A stretch of 12,707 bases of DNA from Alphaproteobacteria bacterium (lineage in GTDB: Bacteria; Pseudomonadota; Alphaproteobacteria; UBA8366; GCA-2717185): the NCBI GenBank assembly GCA_016764135.1, contig JAESSL010000026.1, forward strand, positions 2,081 through 14,787. Reading direction: 5' to 3'. The notes beneath the pieces were generated by a model. The model did no database searches, was not told the DNA's origin, and saw only the letters and a program-made list of their open reading frames with translations. Within the stretch, counting starts at the first letter, position 1; every line of letters starts with the position of its first letter. Below, one piece after another: positions 1-6,174 of the stretch. The position numbers were made by a program, and so were the translations under genes.

Positions 1-185
1 TTGAACATCACGCAGTGATTTGAGGTCGCCCATGGCGTTATTTCAGCGCGCCCCGGCGTTTTGCCCATTTGCGGGCTGCGGGGCGATAATAAAAACCCAA
101 GCGAGCGCCACAATGTAACCCCCTGATCAAGGTCCCGAACCATAAACCCCACATGGTCGAGTGAAAGAGGTTTGTCCGTGTTCAT
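1..185 (-). CDS. VOC/glyoxalase-like protein, N-terminal part (cut by window edge)
   Basis: The minus strand reads open from an ATG at 185 to the left edge, giving the first 61 codons. The product begins MNTDKPLSLDHVGFMVRD and continues with a Leu-Trp-x-x-Leu-Gly-Phe stretch. The pattern LDHVGFMVRDLD...LWRSLGF is the first beta-alpha-beta unit of the vicinal oxygen chelate (VOC/glyoxalase) fold, and the His of DHV is the usual first metal ligand. An AGGA ribosome site lies 7 bases before the ATG. VOC proteins include lyases, dioxygenases and resistance proteins, so the substrate cannot be told from this fragment. It is the last of three minus-strand genes in the left part, with 96 bases between it and the gene upstream. 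The VOC assignment rests on the N-terminal motif only. Confidence 0.75.
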   Translation of the reverse strand, partial: MNTDKPLSLDHVGFMVRDLDQGVTLWRSLGFLLSPRSPQMGKTPGRAEITPWATSNHCVMF

Positions 186-281
186 ACCTGCGTCCTGAAG
201 ATGTTATCGCCAAAATTTTCAGAGATAGTTTATTAGGTAATCCAGCCATTTACTAAAAGACATCTGAATAAGCCCAAACTA

Positions 282-1244
282 TCATCGACGAGCCCGAATT
301 AACTGGCGCGTTCCAATCAGCGCCACTGCCAGCACAATGACAATATAGAATATCGGCGATCGAAAAATTCTCGAAAGAAATTTCAACGCAAATTCCTGGA
401 AGGTAACCCTGCGGACGGGTTTATGGGATTTTACGCCAGGAGCCCCATTGGAGCTGCTGCCATTATTTGAATATAGATAGGATGGCGCGTTTTTCAGTTG
501 ATTTTTTTTCGCACCAGAAGGTTTCGATCCCAAGGTCCTCGGCGCCCATGTCTCAAGCGACGAAGCCCCAAACGATGGGTCAGATGACGACGGATTAAGC
601 GACGACGATCCAAAATTATCCGACAAGAGAATAGCGCTGTAAAACGACGCCCACCGACTTCCTTCGAGCCAGATTAACGCTGCTGGCGTCATATTGGCGG
701 TCGCCAAATTTCGAAAATCCGCCCAATTGTTTTCGGGGAGCCAATTCTCCGTCCTGACGCCGCCAAAAATTGATGTTGAATTAATCGAGATCAAATTTGA
801 CGCCTGCGCCAACAAGTCTTCACGCGTGGCGGCATTCCGCTGAAGAACCGATTTAAGTACGATTGCGCCGTTAATGCTGACCGTATTCACAAGCGACAAA
901 ACTAGGTCATCGACGCCAAGGTTGAGCGCAACGCTCTCCCCTGCCCCGCTAGTTTTCGCTAGAACCTGAGCAACTCCAGTCCCGGCAAATATATTCGCGC
1001 GTAAAACCTCATCAAGGTCGTTGATATTTTTGACCTGGCCGCGCCGTCGGCTGTTCGTGTCATTTAAGTCTTCAGCAGGATCAAACGGCGCCAGCGCCTC
1101 GCCAACCTCTTCCATTCCTATAGGCGTATCCATCCGGAGGGCCGTCGCGTCGACTTCGCCCAAATTAAGGAATACCGCGCACGAACCCAACGCTGCGAAC
1201 AGCAAAACCTTCGCCCGCTTGATGAATTGGCGGTGCAGCGCCAT
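282..1244 (-). CDS. Unrecognised exported protein with C-terminal membrane anchor
   Basis: I do not recognise this 320-aa protein. From the ATG at 1244 it starts with a basic stretch (HRQFIKRAK) and a hydrophobic core ending near VDATA, which fits a secretion signal of about 35 residues. The middle is mixed polar, rich in Asn, Ser and Leu. Roughly the last third before the anchor is a low-complexity Ser/Asn/Pro/Gly linker. The C-terminus is one strong transmembrane helix (IFYIVIVLAVALIG) followed by a basic tail, RQLIRARR. The layout of signal, ectodomain, flexible linker, helix and Arg-rich end resembles surface proteins processed by sorting enzymes, but no PEP, VPxxx or LPxTG motif is visible, so simple anchoring is equally possible. 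An upstream TTG at 1265 is also open, but the ATG at 1244 has an AGGGA site 5-7 bases before it and is preferred. The upstream spacer carries tandem operator-like repeats. Confidence 0.7.
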   Translation of the reverse strand: MALHRQFIKRAKVLLFAALGSCAVFLNLGEVDATALRMDTPIGMEEVGEALAPFDPAEDLNDTNSRRRGQVKNINDLDEVLRANIFAGTGVAQVLAKTSGAGESVALNLGVDDLVLSLVNTVSINGAIVLKSVLQRNAATREDLLAQASNLISINSTSIFGGVRTENWLPENNWADFRNLATANMTPAALIWLEGSRWASFYSAILLSDNFGSSSLNPSSSDPSFGASSLETWAPRTLGSKPSGAKKNQLKNAPSYLYSNNGSSSNGAPGVKSHKPVRRVTFQEFALKFLSRIFRSPIFYIVIVLAVALIGTRQLIRARR

Positions 1245-1298
1245 AGCCTTCCCTATTTCCCTCAATCGACAATCGGCGCCGATGAGGCTATGCCGATG

Positions 1299-1340
1299 AT
1301 ATAGTTAACAATACTACAAGAAATATAGTTAACAATGCTA
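1299..1340. repeat. Tandem pair of near-palindromic 18-bp repeats
   Basis: Two copies of ATATAGTTAACAAT(A/G)CTA lie at 1299-1316 and 1323-1340. They differ at one base and are spaced 24 bp start to start. Each contains a near-perfect dyad around GTTAAC: TATAGTTAACAATA reads TATTGTTAACTATA on the other strand, matching at 12 of 14 positions. They lie 55-96 bases upstream of the exported-protein gene starting at 1244. Position and symmetry fit a double operator for a dimeric regulator; that role is inferred. Confidence 0.55.
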
Positions 1341-1450
1341 TTAAATAGATAGGGTGATGACGTCGTAATTCCACAGCGAATGGAAATCGTGATCGCGGCT
1401 TCGGATCTACCCGCAACCCGGTTGTCGTCGCATAACCTTAATTCGATCAC

Positions 1451-1663
1451 CTAGTGATTTGGCGTTATAGATTGCGGCAACTCATCAATCAACTGACTGA
1501 TCAATAAGGCCGCGTCATTGCGAGGAACGTCCGGGTGACGGCGCTGATAACTATTCAAAGCGGCGGCAAAAGCGGTGTGGCCTACCGCCCCTTGCTCCCG
1601 GTGACCGATATAGTCCGTCGCAATATCCCGTAATCCGGATGTATAGGCATTCATGGTGTTCAT
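1451..1663 (-). CDS. Small protein of unknown function (70 aa)
   Basis: I do not recognise this protein. It starts MNTMNAYTSGLRDIATDY and ends in an acidic/polar tail (LIDELPQSITPNH). It has no signal peptide or membrane segment. The composition suggests a compact helical cytosolic protein, with an Arg-rich patch (YQRRHPDVPRND) in the middle. The reading frame stays open upstream to an ATG at 1828, but the extra 55 residues look non-coding and cover a structured inverted repeat. The ATG at 1663 has a GGGAG ribosome site 9 bases upstream, so the short form is preferred; a second ATG at 1654 is also possible. It is divergent from the sugar-transferase-like gene at 1925 and upstream of the exported-protein gene on the same strand, with a 206-base spacer. 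Whether it is truly a gene is fairly likely but not certain. Confidence 0.55.
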   Translation of the reverse strand: MNTMNAYTSGLRDIATDYIGHREQGAVGHTAFAAALNSYQRRHPDVPRNDAALLISQLIDELPQSITPNH

Positions 1664-1789
1664 ATTCTCTGACTCCCGTGTCGAATTTCGATAGGGAATA
1701 CGTCTATTCCACGCTTGTTTCATCGCCCATTTGGACGAGGTTCCGTCAGATGATTCTCCAGCTCTTTTCCCAGTGGCTCTTTTCCTAAA

Positions 1790-1821
1790 ATGAATCCAAT
1801 TATCCCTAAAATTAGATTCAT
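1790..1821. repeat. 32-bp inverted repeat, 12-bp arms, 8-bp loop
   Basis: The arms ATGAATCCAATT (1790-1801) and AATTAGATTCAT (1810-1821) are complementary at 11 of 12 positions. In a minus-strand transcript the odd pair becomes a G-U wobble, giving an unbroken 12-bp stem, followed by TTTTAGG. It sits in the 261-base spacer between two divergent genes (starts at 1663 and 1925). It could be an operator serving both, or a hairpin in a minus-strand RNA. No promoter was identified with confidence nearby. Confidence 0.6.
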
Positions 1822-1886
1822 GCCTCAAATGGATGACGTTCTTTTGGCGCCCCCCGTGTTGAATTCAACCTGCGGAGACACGGCTC

Positions 1887-1899
1887 GTTAGGAGCTAAC
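1887..1899. repeat. Short inverted repeat before the sugar-transferase-like gene
   Basis: GTTAG-GAG-CTAAC is a perfect 5-bp dyad ending 25 bases before the ATG at 1925. It could be a small operator or a leader hairpin. With only 5-bp arms it could also be chance. Confidence 0.25.
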
Positions 1900-1924
1900 C
1901 TTATGTCAGGCGAGGGAATTTGAT

Positions 1925-2281
1925 ATGTTTATCGAAGAAACACATGAATACGCGCTAAAACCAAGCGGATGGCCAAACCGCGCGGCGGCTTTGCTTTTAA
2001 TCACCTATTGCGCGCCCTTGATTGCAATGCTGGCGCTGGCGATAAAGCTTGAATCCAAAGGGCCGGTCTTTGTCCAGTCGAGAATTGACGGGCGTAATAT
2101 TTTCCGATTCCGGACCACAATCCAGGAAGAATCGAAGCAATTTAACCGAAATTCGCGAGACGTTATCTCCGAAGACACCACCGCGCTCGGCGCCTTCCTC
2201 CAGATTTCACGCCTTGAATTTCTGCCGCGCCTCTGGAATGTCGCGGCCGGTGAATATTCCATCGCCGCCTTGTTGCGATAA
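1925..2281 (+). CDS. Degenerate short sugar-transferase-family protein
   Basis: This 118-aa protein matches the N-terminal core of the bacterial sugar transferase family (polyprenyl-phosphate phosphoglycosyl transferases such as PglC, ExoY and WbaP). A re-entrant/transmembrane helix (AAALLLITYCAPLIAMLALAIKL, about residues 20-42) is followed by ESKGPVFVQSRIDGRNIFRFRTT, the counterpart of the family's GPVFFxQxRxGxxGxxFxxxKFRTM. Later LPRLWNVAAGEYSIA matches LPQLxNVLxGxMSxVGPRP. The hallmark catalytic Asp-Glu in (S)LDELPQ reads RLEFLPR here, so the nucleophile Asp is Glu and its partner Glu is Phe. The KFRTM Lys is also lost. The family normally runs about 180-230 residues, while this one stops at GEYSIAALLR before the VGPRP segment. 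It is probably not catalytic: a decaying paralogue or a repurposed membrane protein. A clean AGGGA site 8 bases before the ATG suggests it is translated. It converges on the permease gene with a 33-base gap. Confidence 0.72.
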   Translation: MFIEETHEYALKPSGWPNRAAALLLITYCAPLIAMLALAIKLESKGPVFVQSRIDGRNIFRFRTTIQEESKQFNRNSRDVISEDTTALGAFLQISRLEFLPRLWNVAAGEYSIAALLR

Positions 2282-2314
2282 GTGCACCGGGCGAACAGCG
2301 ACGGTGGGTCTCCT

Positions 2315-3556
2315 TCAAGCCTTCATTGCGCCAAGAGCAAGTAGAATTACGAACCCAGAGCTACCCGCAAAGCCAATGATCGGCACCCAGATCGGGTATT
2401 GAACAACCAAATCCTTATCTGGCGCGCTTTTTTCTGTCGCCTTAATGCGCCAGAGTGAAAGATTGACCAGCGCGAATATTATTAAGGTCAGAATGGCGGT
2501 AATCCCCGCCAGTGATACAAGCGGCAGCCACAAAGCGAAAATCAAAACCGCAACGGTGACAAAAGCCGTGGCGATATAGGGCGTATGCGTGACCCGGTGT
2601 ATCCGGCCAAAGTATTTCGGCGCCATATCGCGCATGCTCAATCCATATATAACACGCGACGCCATTATAATCTGAACCAACGCGCCATTCAGGATGGCGA
2701 CCAGCGCGATCACGCTGATGACCGTCGACGACGCGCCGGTGGACCGTTCGAACAGAAGCGCCAACGGCGCCGGGCTCGTCGTCAGTTCCTCAATCGAAAG
2801 CGACAAGACGGCGACAAGCGTCAGGAGAATATAAAAAACGGCGGTAACGACCAATGTCACAATAAGTGCGCGGGGTAAGGTGCGATTGACGTCTTTTACT
2901 TCCTCGGCGACATTGACCATATCTTCAAACCCGAGGAATGCGTAAAACGCGAGGACGGCACCTGCAAAAATGCCCGACCAGGCGCTAATTTCAAACCCCG
3001 GAATCATGGACAGAGCCCTGTCGGGCAACGTGGTCAAAGACCCGCTGGCGGCGACGATCACAATCAGCAATCCAACACATTCGATCACGGTTGCGACCCC
3101 AGCGAGAAAAACGGATTGTCCGATCCCCCAAAAGGCGATGGCGCCCAGCACCAGAACAAGACAGACAATCGCTATCCAGTCTGTAACCACCATGAATTCC
3201 CCGAGATAACCGAGAAACCCTCGACTAATGGCGGCGCTGGAAACGATACCGGCCAACATAACGGCCAGGCCGACGACAAGCGCCAATCGCCGGGACCCCA
3301 GCCCTTTGGCGACATAGACAGCCTCGCCCGCGCTGAATGGAAACCGGGACGAGAGTTCCGCGAAGGAAAATACGGAGAACCCGGCCAGGATCGTGGCCAT
3401 GATAAAGGAAAACGGCGCAAAGATGCCCGCCGCCCCGGCGACTTTGCCAATCAGGACATAAATCCCGGCGCCAATTGTCGTTCCCAGGCCATATAAAACG
3501 ATCATGGTGAACGAAAGCCGCCGCTGCAGAACCGGCGGCTGAGGAGATTCATTCAT
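2315..3556 (-). CDS. APC-family amino acid permease
   Basis: This 413-aa, strongly hydrophobic protein has about 12 predicted transmembrane helices. It belongs to the amino acid-polyamine-organocation (APC) family of secondary transporters in the cytoplasmic membrane. The first helix carries GTTIGAGIYVLIG (from about residue 25), the unwound Gly-rich motif that binds the substrate amino group in this family. FPFSAGEAVYV (72-82) matches the usual PxaGGxYxY, and AFYAFLGFEDMVNVAEEVKDVNRTLPRAL (about 204-232) matches the helix-6 FxaYxGFExxxxxaEEvknPxrxiPxai signature. The N-terminus is a short polar stretch and the length is at the small end of the family. The substrate cannot be read from sequence. 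The gene lies 102 bases downstream of the GNAT-like gene on the same strand, so co-transcription from the Fnr-box promoter near 4200 is plausible. Only a weak GGGA ribosome site precedes the start. Confidence 0.88.
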   Translation of the reverse strand: MNESPQPPVLQRRLSFTMIVLYGLGTTIGAGIYVLIGKVAGAAGIFAPFSFIMATILAGFSVFSFAELSSRFPFSAGEAVYVAKGLGSRRLALVVGLAVMLAGIVSSAAISRGFLGYLGEFMVVTDWIAIVCLVLVLGAIAFWGIGQSVFLAGVATVIECVGLLIVIVAASGSLTTLPDRALSMIPGFEISAWSGIFAGAVLAFYAFLGFEDMVNVAEEVKDVNRTLPRALIVTLVVTAVFYILLTLVAVLSLSIEELTTSPAPLALLFERSTGASSTVISVIALVAILNGALVQIIMASRVIYGLSMRDMAPKYFGRIHRVTHTPYIATAFVTVAVLIFALWLPLVSLAGITAILTLIIFALVNLSLWRIKATEKSAPDKDLVVQYPIWVPIIGFAGSSGFVILLALGAMKA

Positions 3557-3658
3557 GTCAAATTATCCCGTGATTACCGTTAAGGGAGCGTTCGCCAGCC
3601 CGCACAATTTCGCAAACGCCTCAGTGACCCGAGTTCACAAACGTCTGAATGAAATGTC

Positions 3659-4165
3659 TTAAAGCGGCTTGTAAAAATTCAAAAACCGGGGCGCATGTCC
3701 CGCCGAGTGAAAATGATCCCGTAATTGTGAGGAGATTAACGCACCGTCGCGCCAGTCGCCGGAAAGTTGCGTATGAATCGCAGTGCATCGCAACGTTCGC
3801 GCCACGTCGTCCAACACAGCAATGAGCGCCTTTACCGCCGCGGCGCGATCAAGGGCGTCCACAGCAATGAAGTTGGAGACTTCCAGCACGGCGTGATGAT
3901 CGATCGTACACCCGACATTATAGCTGAACACCCCATGAAAATAGCCTCGAGACGACTCAATAGCGAGAATGCCACAAGGGGGCCATCCGACCTTTTCCGA
4001 CACCGGGTCGCGATCATAGCGAGCGTTTAACGCCGCGATAAAAGCAAGCCACGCTTCTAGGCTGACATCTGATCGTGTCGCCTGTATAAGCGGAAATACG
4101 CGCGCCGCGTCATGCTCGCGAATTGGCGTCGCTTTGTATTGTTGAGCTATGTTGTGTGGAGTCAT
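3659..4165 (-). CDS. GNAT-like protein, substrate unknown
   Basis: The product is 168 residues with no signal peptide or membrane helix. The order of elements suggests the GNAT acetyltransferase fold: an N-terminal strand and helix (ATPIREHDAARVFPLI), central strands (GILAIESSRGYFHGVFSYNVG), a strand ending in VSNFIAVDALDR followed by the helix AAAVKALIAVLDDVARTL, and a C-terminal strand (APRFLNFYKPL). The acetyl-CoA pyrophosphate loop, normally (R/Q)xxGx(G/A), is not canonical at the DALDRAAAVKAL position, so either the cofactor site has diverged or the fold assignment is wrong. The start at 4165 has no obvious Shine-Dalgarno sequence. Its promoter region is shared with fnr: the Fnr box at 4234-4247 and a TAGTCT hexamer at 4206-4211 give textbook spacing for Fnr activation in this direction. 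The permease gene follows 102 bases downstream. Confidence 0.6.
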   Translation of the reverse strand: MTPHNIAQQYKATPIREHDAARVFPLIQATRSDVSLEAWLAFIAALNARYDRDPVSEKVGWPPCGILAIESSRGYFHGVFSYNVGCTIDHHAVLEVSNFIAVDALDRAAAVKALIAVLDDVARTLRCTAIHTQLSGDWRDGALISSQLRDHFHSAGHAPRFLNFYKPL

Positions 4166-4205
4166 GAACCGGTTTGGTTTTTAAAAGGTTGGTGCTGTCC
4201 GGGTG

Positions 4206-4247
4206 AGACTAGCGCTCATCAAACTGATTTAAATTGATTTAGGTCAA
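4206..4247 (-). promoter_or_regulatory. Predicted Fnr-activated promoter of the GNAT-like/permease pair
   Basis: Reading the minus strand, the Fnr box (4247-4234) is followed by TAGTCT at 4211-4206. The first base of this hexamer lies 29.5 bp from the centre of the box, exactly the arrangement of a class II Fnr promoter (box at -41.5, -10 element at -12 to -7). The start of transcription would be near 4199, giving a 34-base leader to the ATG at 4165. The hexamer matches TATAAT only at the conserved positions (TAxxxT). Confidence 0.5.
4234..4247. promoter_or_regulatory. Fnr/FixK-type box upstream of fnr
   Basis: TTGATTTAGGTCAA fits the Fnr/FixK consensus TTGAT-N4-ATCAA with one change in the second half (GTCAA), a variant common in alphaproteobacteria. 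It lies between two divergent genes, centred 75.5 bases from the GNAT-like start and 117.5 bases from the fnr start. Autoregulation of fnr is plausible, as known for several FnrN/FnrL proteins, but the -10 spacing is better on the minus strand. Confidence 0.8.
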
Positions 4248-4305
4248 TACACAGTCAAGAATGGATATGGCCTTCCGCAATAATAAGGTTCGTCGTGTAA
4301 ATTTA

Positions 4306-4325
4306 TCCACGTCAGTGGAGCTTTT
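4306..4325 (+). promoter_or_regulatory. Hairpin with U-run in the fnr leader
   Basis: TCCAC-GTCA-GTGGA (4306-4319) is a perfect 5-bp dyad with a 4-base loop, followed directly by GCTTTT. It ends 33 bases before the fnr ATG. It could be a weak attenuator-like hairpin in the fnr mRNA or an operator dyad (TCCAC-N4-GTGGA). The stem is short for a strong terminator. Confidence 0.35.
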
Positions 4326-4357
4326 ATAAACCGAGCATTACGCATTCAGAGGTTGTT

Positions 4358-5095
4358 ATGTCGGCAATAGACCTAAATAAAGCGCCCGTACCCAATCCTT
4401 TTGGAACCCTCAACCCCTGCGCGGCGTGCACGGTGCGGGATTTATCAATTTGTCAGGTTCTGAATGAGACGGATTTACAGCGTTTAGCCGAAATCGCGAC
4501 AACCATGGAGATCGCGGCCCGGGCGCCAATTCTTGATGAAGGCGAAGATGCCTCATATTTGTTTAACGTAACCGGCGGCACGGTGAAGCTTTACAAGCTG
4601 CTCCCCGATGGCCGGCGGCAAATAACCGGTTTCCTGTATGGCGGCGACTTCCTCGGCATAGCCATGAATGAGCAATACGCCTACAGCGCCGAGGCGGTCA
4701 CCGGCGTTACGCTTTGCCGGTTTCCCAGAAAAAAATTCGAGCATCTGCTGACGGTGTTGCCAAACCTGGAGCAACGGCTGTTGAGTGCGGCGTCAAACGA
4801 GCTTGTCCAGGCGCAAGACCAGATGGTGTTGCTGGGCCGCAAAACAGCGAAGGAAAAGATTGTATCCTTTCTGTTGGCGCTTTCCCGTCGATTGGAAGCA
4901 AGAGACAAGGCCCCATCGCCAGTACACCTGCCCATGAGCCGATCGGATATCGCCGATTATCTTGGCCTCACCACCGAAACCGTCAGTCGGACATTTTCAG
5001 CGCTAAAACGGAACGGAGATATCCGGCTTCTCGACGGCGGCAAGGTTGAATTACCGGACATTGAAGCGCTTACGGAAATCGCGGACGGCTACTGA
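4358..5095 (+). CDS. fnr: Fnr-type oxygen-sensing transcription regulator (FnrL/FnrN group)
   Basis: This 245-aa member of the Crp/Fnr family is cytoplasmic. N-terminal Cys21, Cys24 and Cys32 (PCAACTVRDLSIC) plus Cys120 in the effector domain (GVTLCRF) supply four ligands for an oxygen-labile [4Fe-4S] cluster, which separates it from cysteine-free FixK proteins. The cyclic-nucleotide-like beta barrel spans about 45-145, a dimerisation helix about 145-175, and the winged helix-turn-helix about 190-240. The recognition helix TTETVSRTFSALK has the E-x-x-S-R pattern that reads TTGAT half-sites. An AGAGG site lies 5 bases before the ATG. Under low oxygen it should dimerise and activate the cco operon through the box at 6141-6154. 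The box upstream of its own gene suggests autoregulation. It converges on the stress-protein gene with an 84-base gap. Confidence 0.93.
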   Translation: MSAIDLNKAPVPNPFGTLNPCAACTVRDLSICQVLNETDLQRLAEIATTMEIAARAPILDEGEDASYLFNVTGGTVKLYKLLPDGRRQITGFLYGGDFLGIAMNEQYAYSAEAVTGVTLCRFPRKKFEHLLTVLPNLEQRLLSAASNELVQAQDQMVLLGRKTAKEKIVSFLLALSRRLEARDKAPSPVHLPMSRSDIADYLGLTTETVSRTFSALKRNGDIRLLDGGKVELPDIEALTEIADGY

Positions 5096-5121
5096 CCAGC
5101 GTCCGTAAACCCCCGCCCCCG

Positions 5122-5135
5122 CGTGGCGCTCCACG
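5122..5135. terminator. Possible weak hairpin between convergent fnr and uspA
   Basis: CGTGG-CGCT-CCACG forms a 5-bp stem with a 4-base loop in the 84-base spacer between two convergent genes, the place where a two-way terminator is expected. No clean T-run follows on either side, so this is a weak call. Confidence 0.25.
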
Positions 5136-5179
5136 TCGAGATTTCGCCTTTTACGCCGTAGATCGAATACACCCTAAAT

Positions 5180-6028
5180 TTAATGCGCCATAAGAACGGG
5201 TAATTCCGCCGTTTCCATCACATGGCGCGTCGCGCCGCCAAAAACCAGCTCCCGCAATCGGCTGTGGCTATAAGCGCCCATGACCAGTAAATCCGCATCG
5301 CCGGTGGCCGACATAATCGCCTCGCCAATGCTTTGATCGCCGGGATCCACGGTTTTCGTTTCCGCATCTACGCCATGCCAGCTTAAATAGCGGGCAAGCG
5401 CCTTCAAATCGACATCCGTCTTTCCAGATTCACTGATTGTTACAATTGACACGCTCTTCGCCGTAACAAGAAAGGGCAGCGCGGCCGACACGGCGCGCGC
5501 GGATTCAGCGCTACCGTCCCAGGCGATGACAATGCGGTCCCCAAGACTTTTTGGCGAATTCGGCGGCGCCAGGACAAGGGCGCGACCACATTCCATTACC
5601 GTCGCTTCAAACTGGAGTTCGTTCTCCGCGGAATCGTCAAATCCCGGCACAACGACAAGGTCGCAATATCGCCCGCCAATCGCGGTTGTTTGATCGGCGG
5701 CGCCGGTGACGATTTGCCAAGAACAACTGGCGCCGCCGCCAGGGCTTTGCGAAAGAGGCAACCCGGCGTCGCTACGCCACGATTCGAAATCCTGATGCGC
5801 CTTACTCTGAATTTCGGCAATTTCCGTATCCGCCCGATCCATGATCTCCGCAATCATGGCGCCCGAGATACCCTCGCCCAAATAAGGAATAGCATCACGG
5901 GGGTCTGTGCGAATATGAAGAACATCAATATGAGCGTCAAAACGCTTGGCGATGGCGAGCGCGGTGTTCAAAACAGGTTTTTCGGGTTTCGCGCCGGTTA
6001 AGGGCGCCAGAATGGATTTAATAGTCAT
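5180..6028 (-). CDS. Universal stress protein with two UspA domains
   Basis: This 282-aa cytosolic protein has two UspA folds in tandem. The first (1-155) starts MTIKSILAPLTG and lacks a clear ATP loop. The second (about 162-282) has RIVIAWDGS at its first strand and the nucleotide loop MGAYSHSRLRELVFGGATRHV near the end. Compared with the usual G-x2-G-x9-G pattern, the second Gly is Ser254, so ATP binding may be altered or retained weakly. The tail LPVLMAH is typical of Usp C-termini. A GAGG site lies about 8 bases before the ATG at 6028. The gene is divergent from ccoN and shares the spacer holding the Fnr box at 6141-6154, so co-induction under low oxygen is likely. Usp proteins next to fnr and cco genes are a common arrangement; their molecular role there is not settled. 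Confidence 0.88.
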   Translation of the reverse strand: MTIKSILAPLTGAKPEKPVLNTALAIAKRFDAHIDVLHIRTDPRDAIPYLGEGISGAMIAEIMDRADTEIAEIQSKAHQDFESWRSDAGLPLSQSPGGGASCSWQIVTGAADQTTAIGGRYCDLVVVPGFDDSAENELQFEATVMECGRALVLAPPNSPKSLGDRIVIAWDGSAESARAVSAALPFLVTAKSVSIVTISESGKTDVDLKALARYLSWHGVDAETKTVDPGDQSIGEAIMSATGDADLLVMGAYSHSRLRELVFGGATRHVMETAELPVLMAH

Positions 6029-6140
6029 GGATTCGCCTCGTTCGGGTTAAACTTCCATTCACAACGCCAAGAAGGTTTACGTCGAGAATATTAAAGATTA
6101 TGCGCTGTTTCGGATTTAGACGTTAAAGACGGTGATTACG

Positions 6141-6154
6141 TTGACATAGGTCAA
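6141..6154. promoter_or_regulatory. Fnr/FixK-type box of the cco operon
   Basis: TTGACATAGGTCAA is a perfectly symmetric TTGAC-N4-GTCAA Fnr/FixK box. It lies in the spacer between the divergent stress-protein gene (start 6028) and ccoN (start 6250). It is the expected binding site for the Fnr protein encoded at 4358-5095, and microaerobic activation of cco operons through such a box is well established in alphaproteobacteria. Confidence 0.9.
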
Positions 6155-6174
6155 TGTAGGAAATGTCGTTTCGG

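Noticed and set aside
1245..1265. TTG start at 1265 for the exported-protein gene
   Set aside because: An ATG at 1244 with an AGGGA site and an immediately following basic signal-peptide start fits better.
1329..1344. TTAA-N8-TTAA, resembling a CtrA site
   Set aside because: The CtrA consensus has a spacer of 7, not 8, and the sequence is better explained as part of the tandem repeat.
1262..1450. 62-codon minus-strand reading frame in the spacer
   Set aside because: Its repeated SIVNYI segments are just the translated tandem operator-like repeats; no ribosome site or plausible protein features.
1664..1828. Upstream extension of the 70-aa gene to an ATG at 1828
   Set aside because: The added residues are compositionally odd (Arg/Ser/Trp-rich), the stretch covers the 32-bp inverted repeat, and the ATG at 1663 has a proper ribosome site.
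1903..1923. Six-codon reading frame (MSGEGI) ending one base before the ATG at 1925
   Set aside because: It contains the ribosome site of the downstream gene and has no ribosome site of its own; most likely chance.
2282..2314. Possible frameshifted continuation of the sugar-transferase-like gene
   Set aside because: No frame after 2281 resembles the missing VGPRP part; the sequence is the 3' end of the convergent permease gene.
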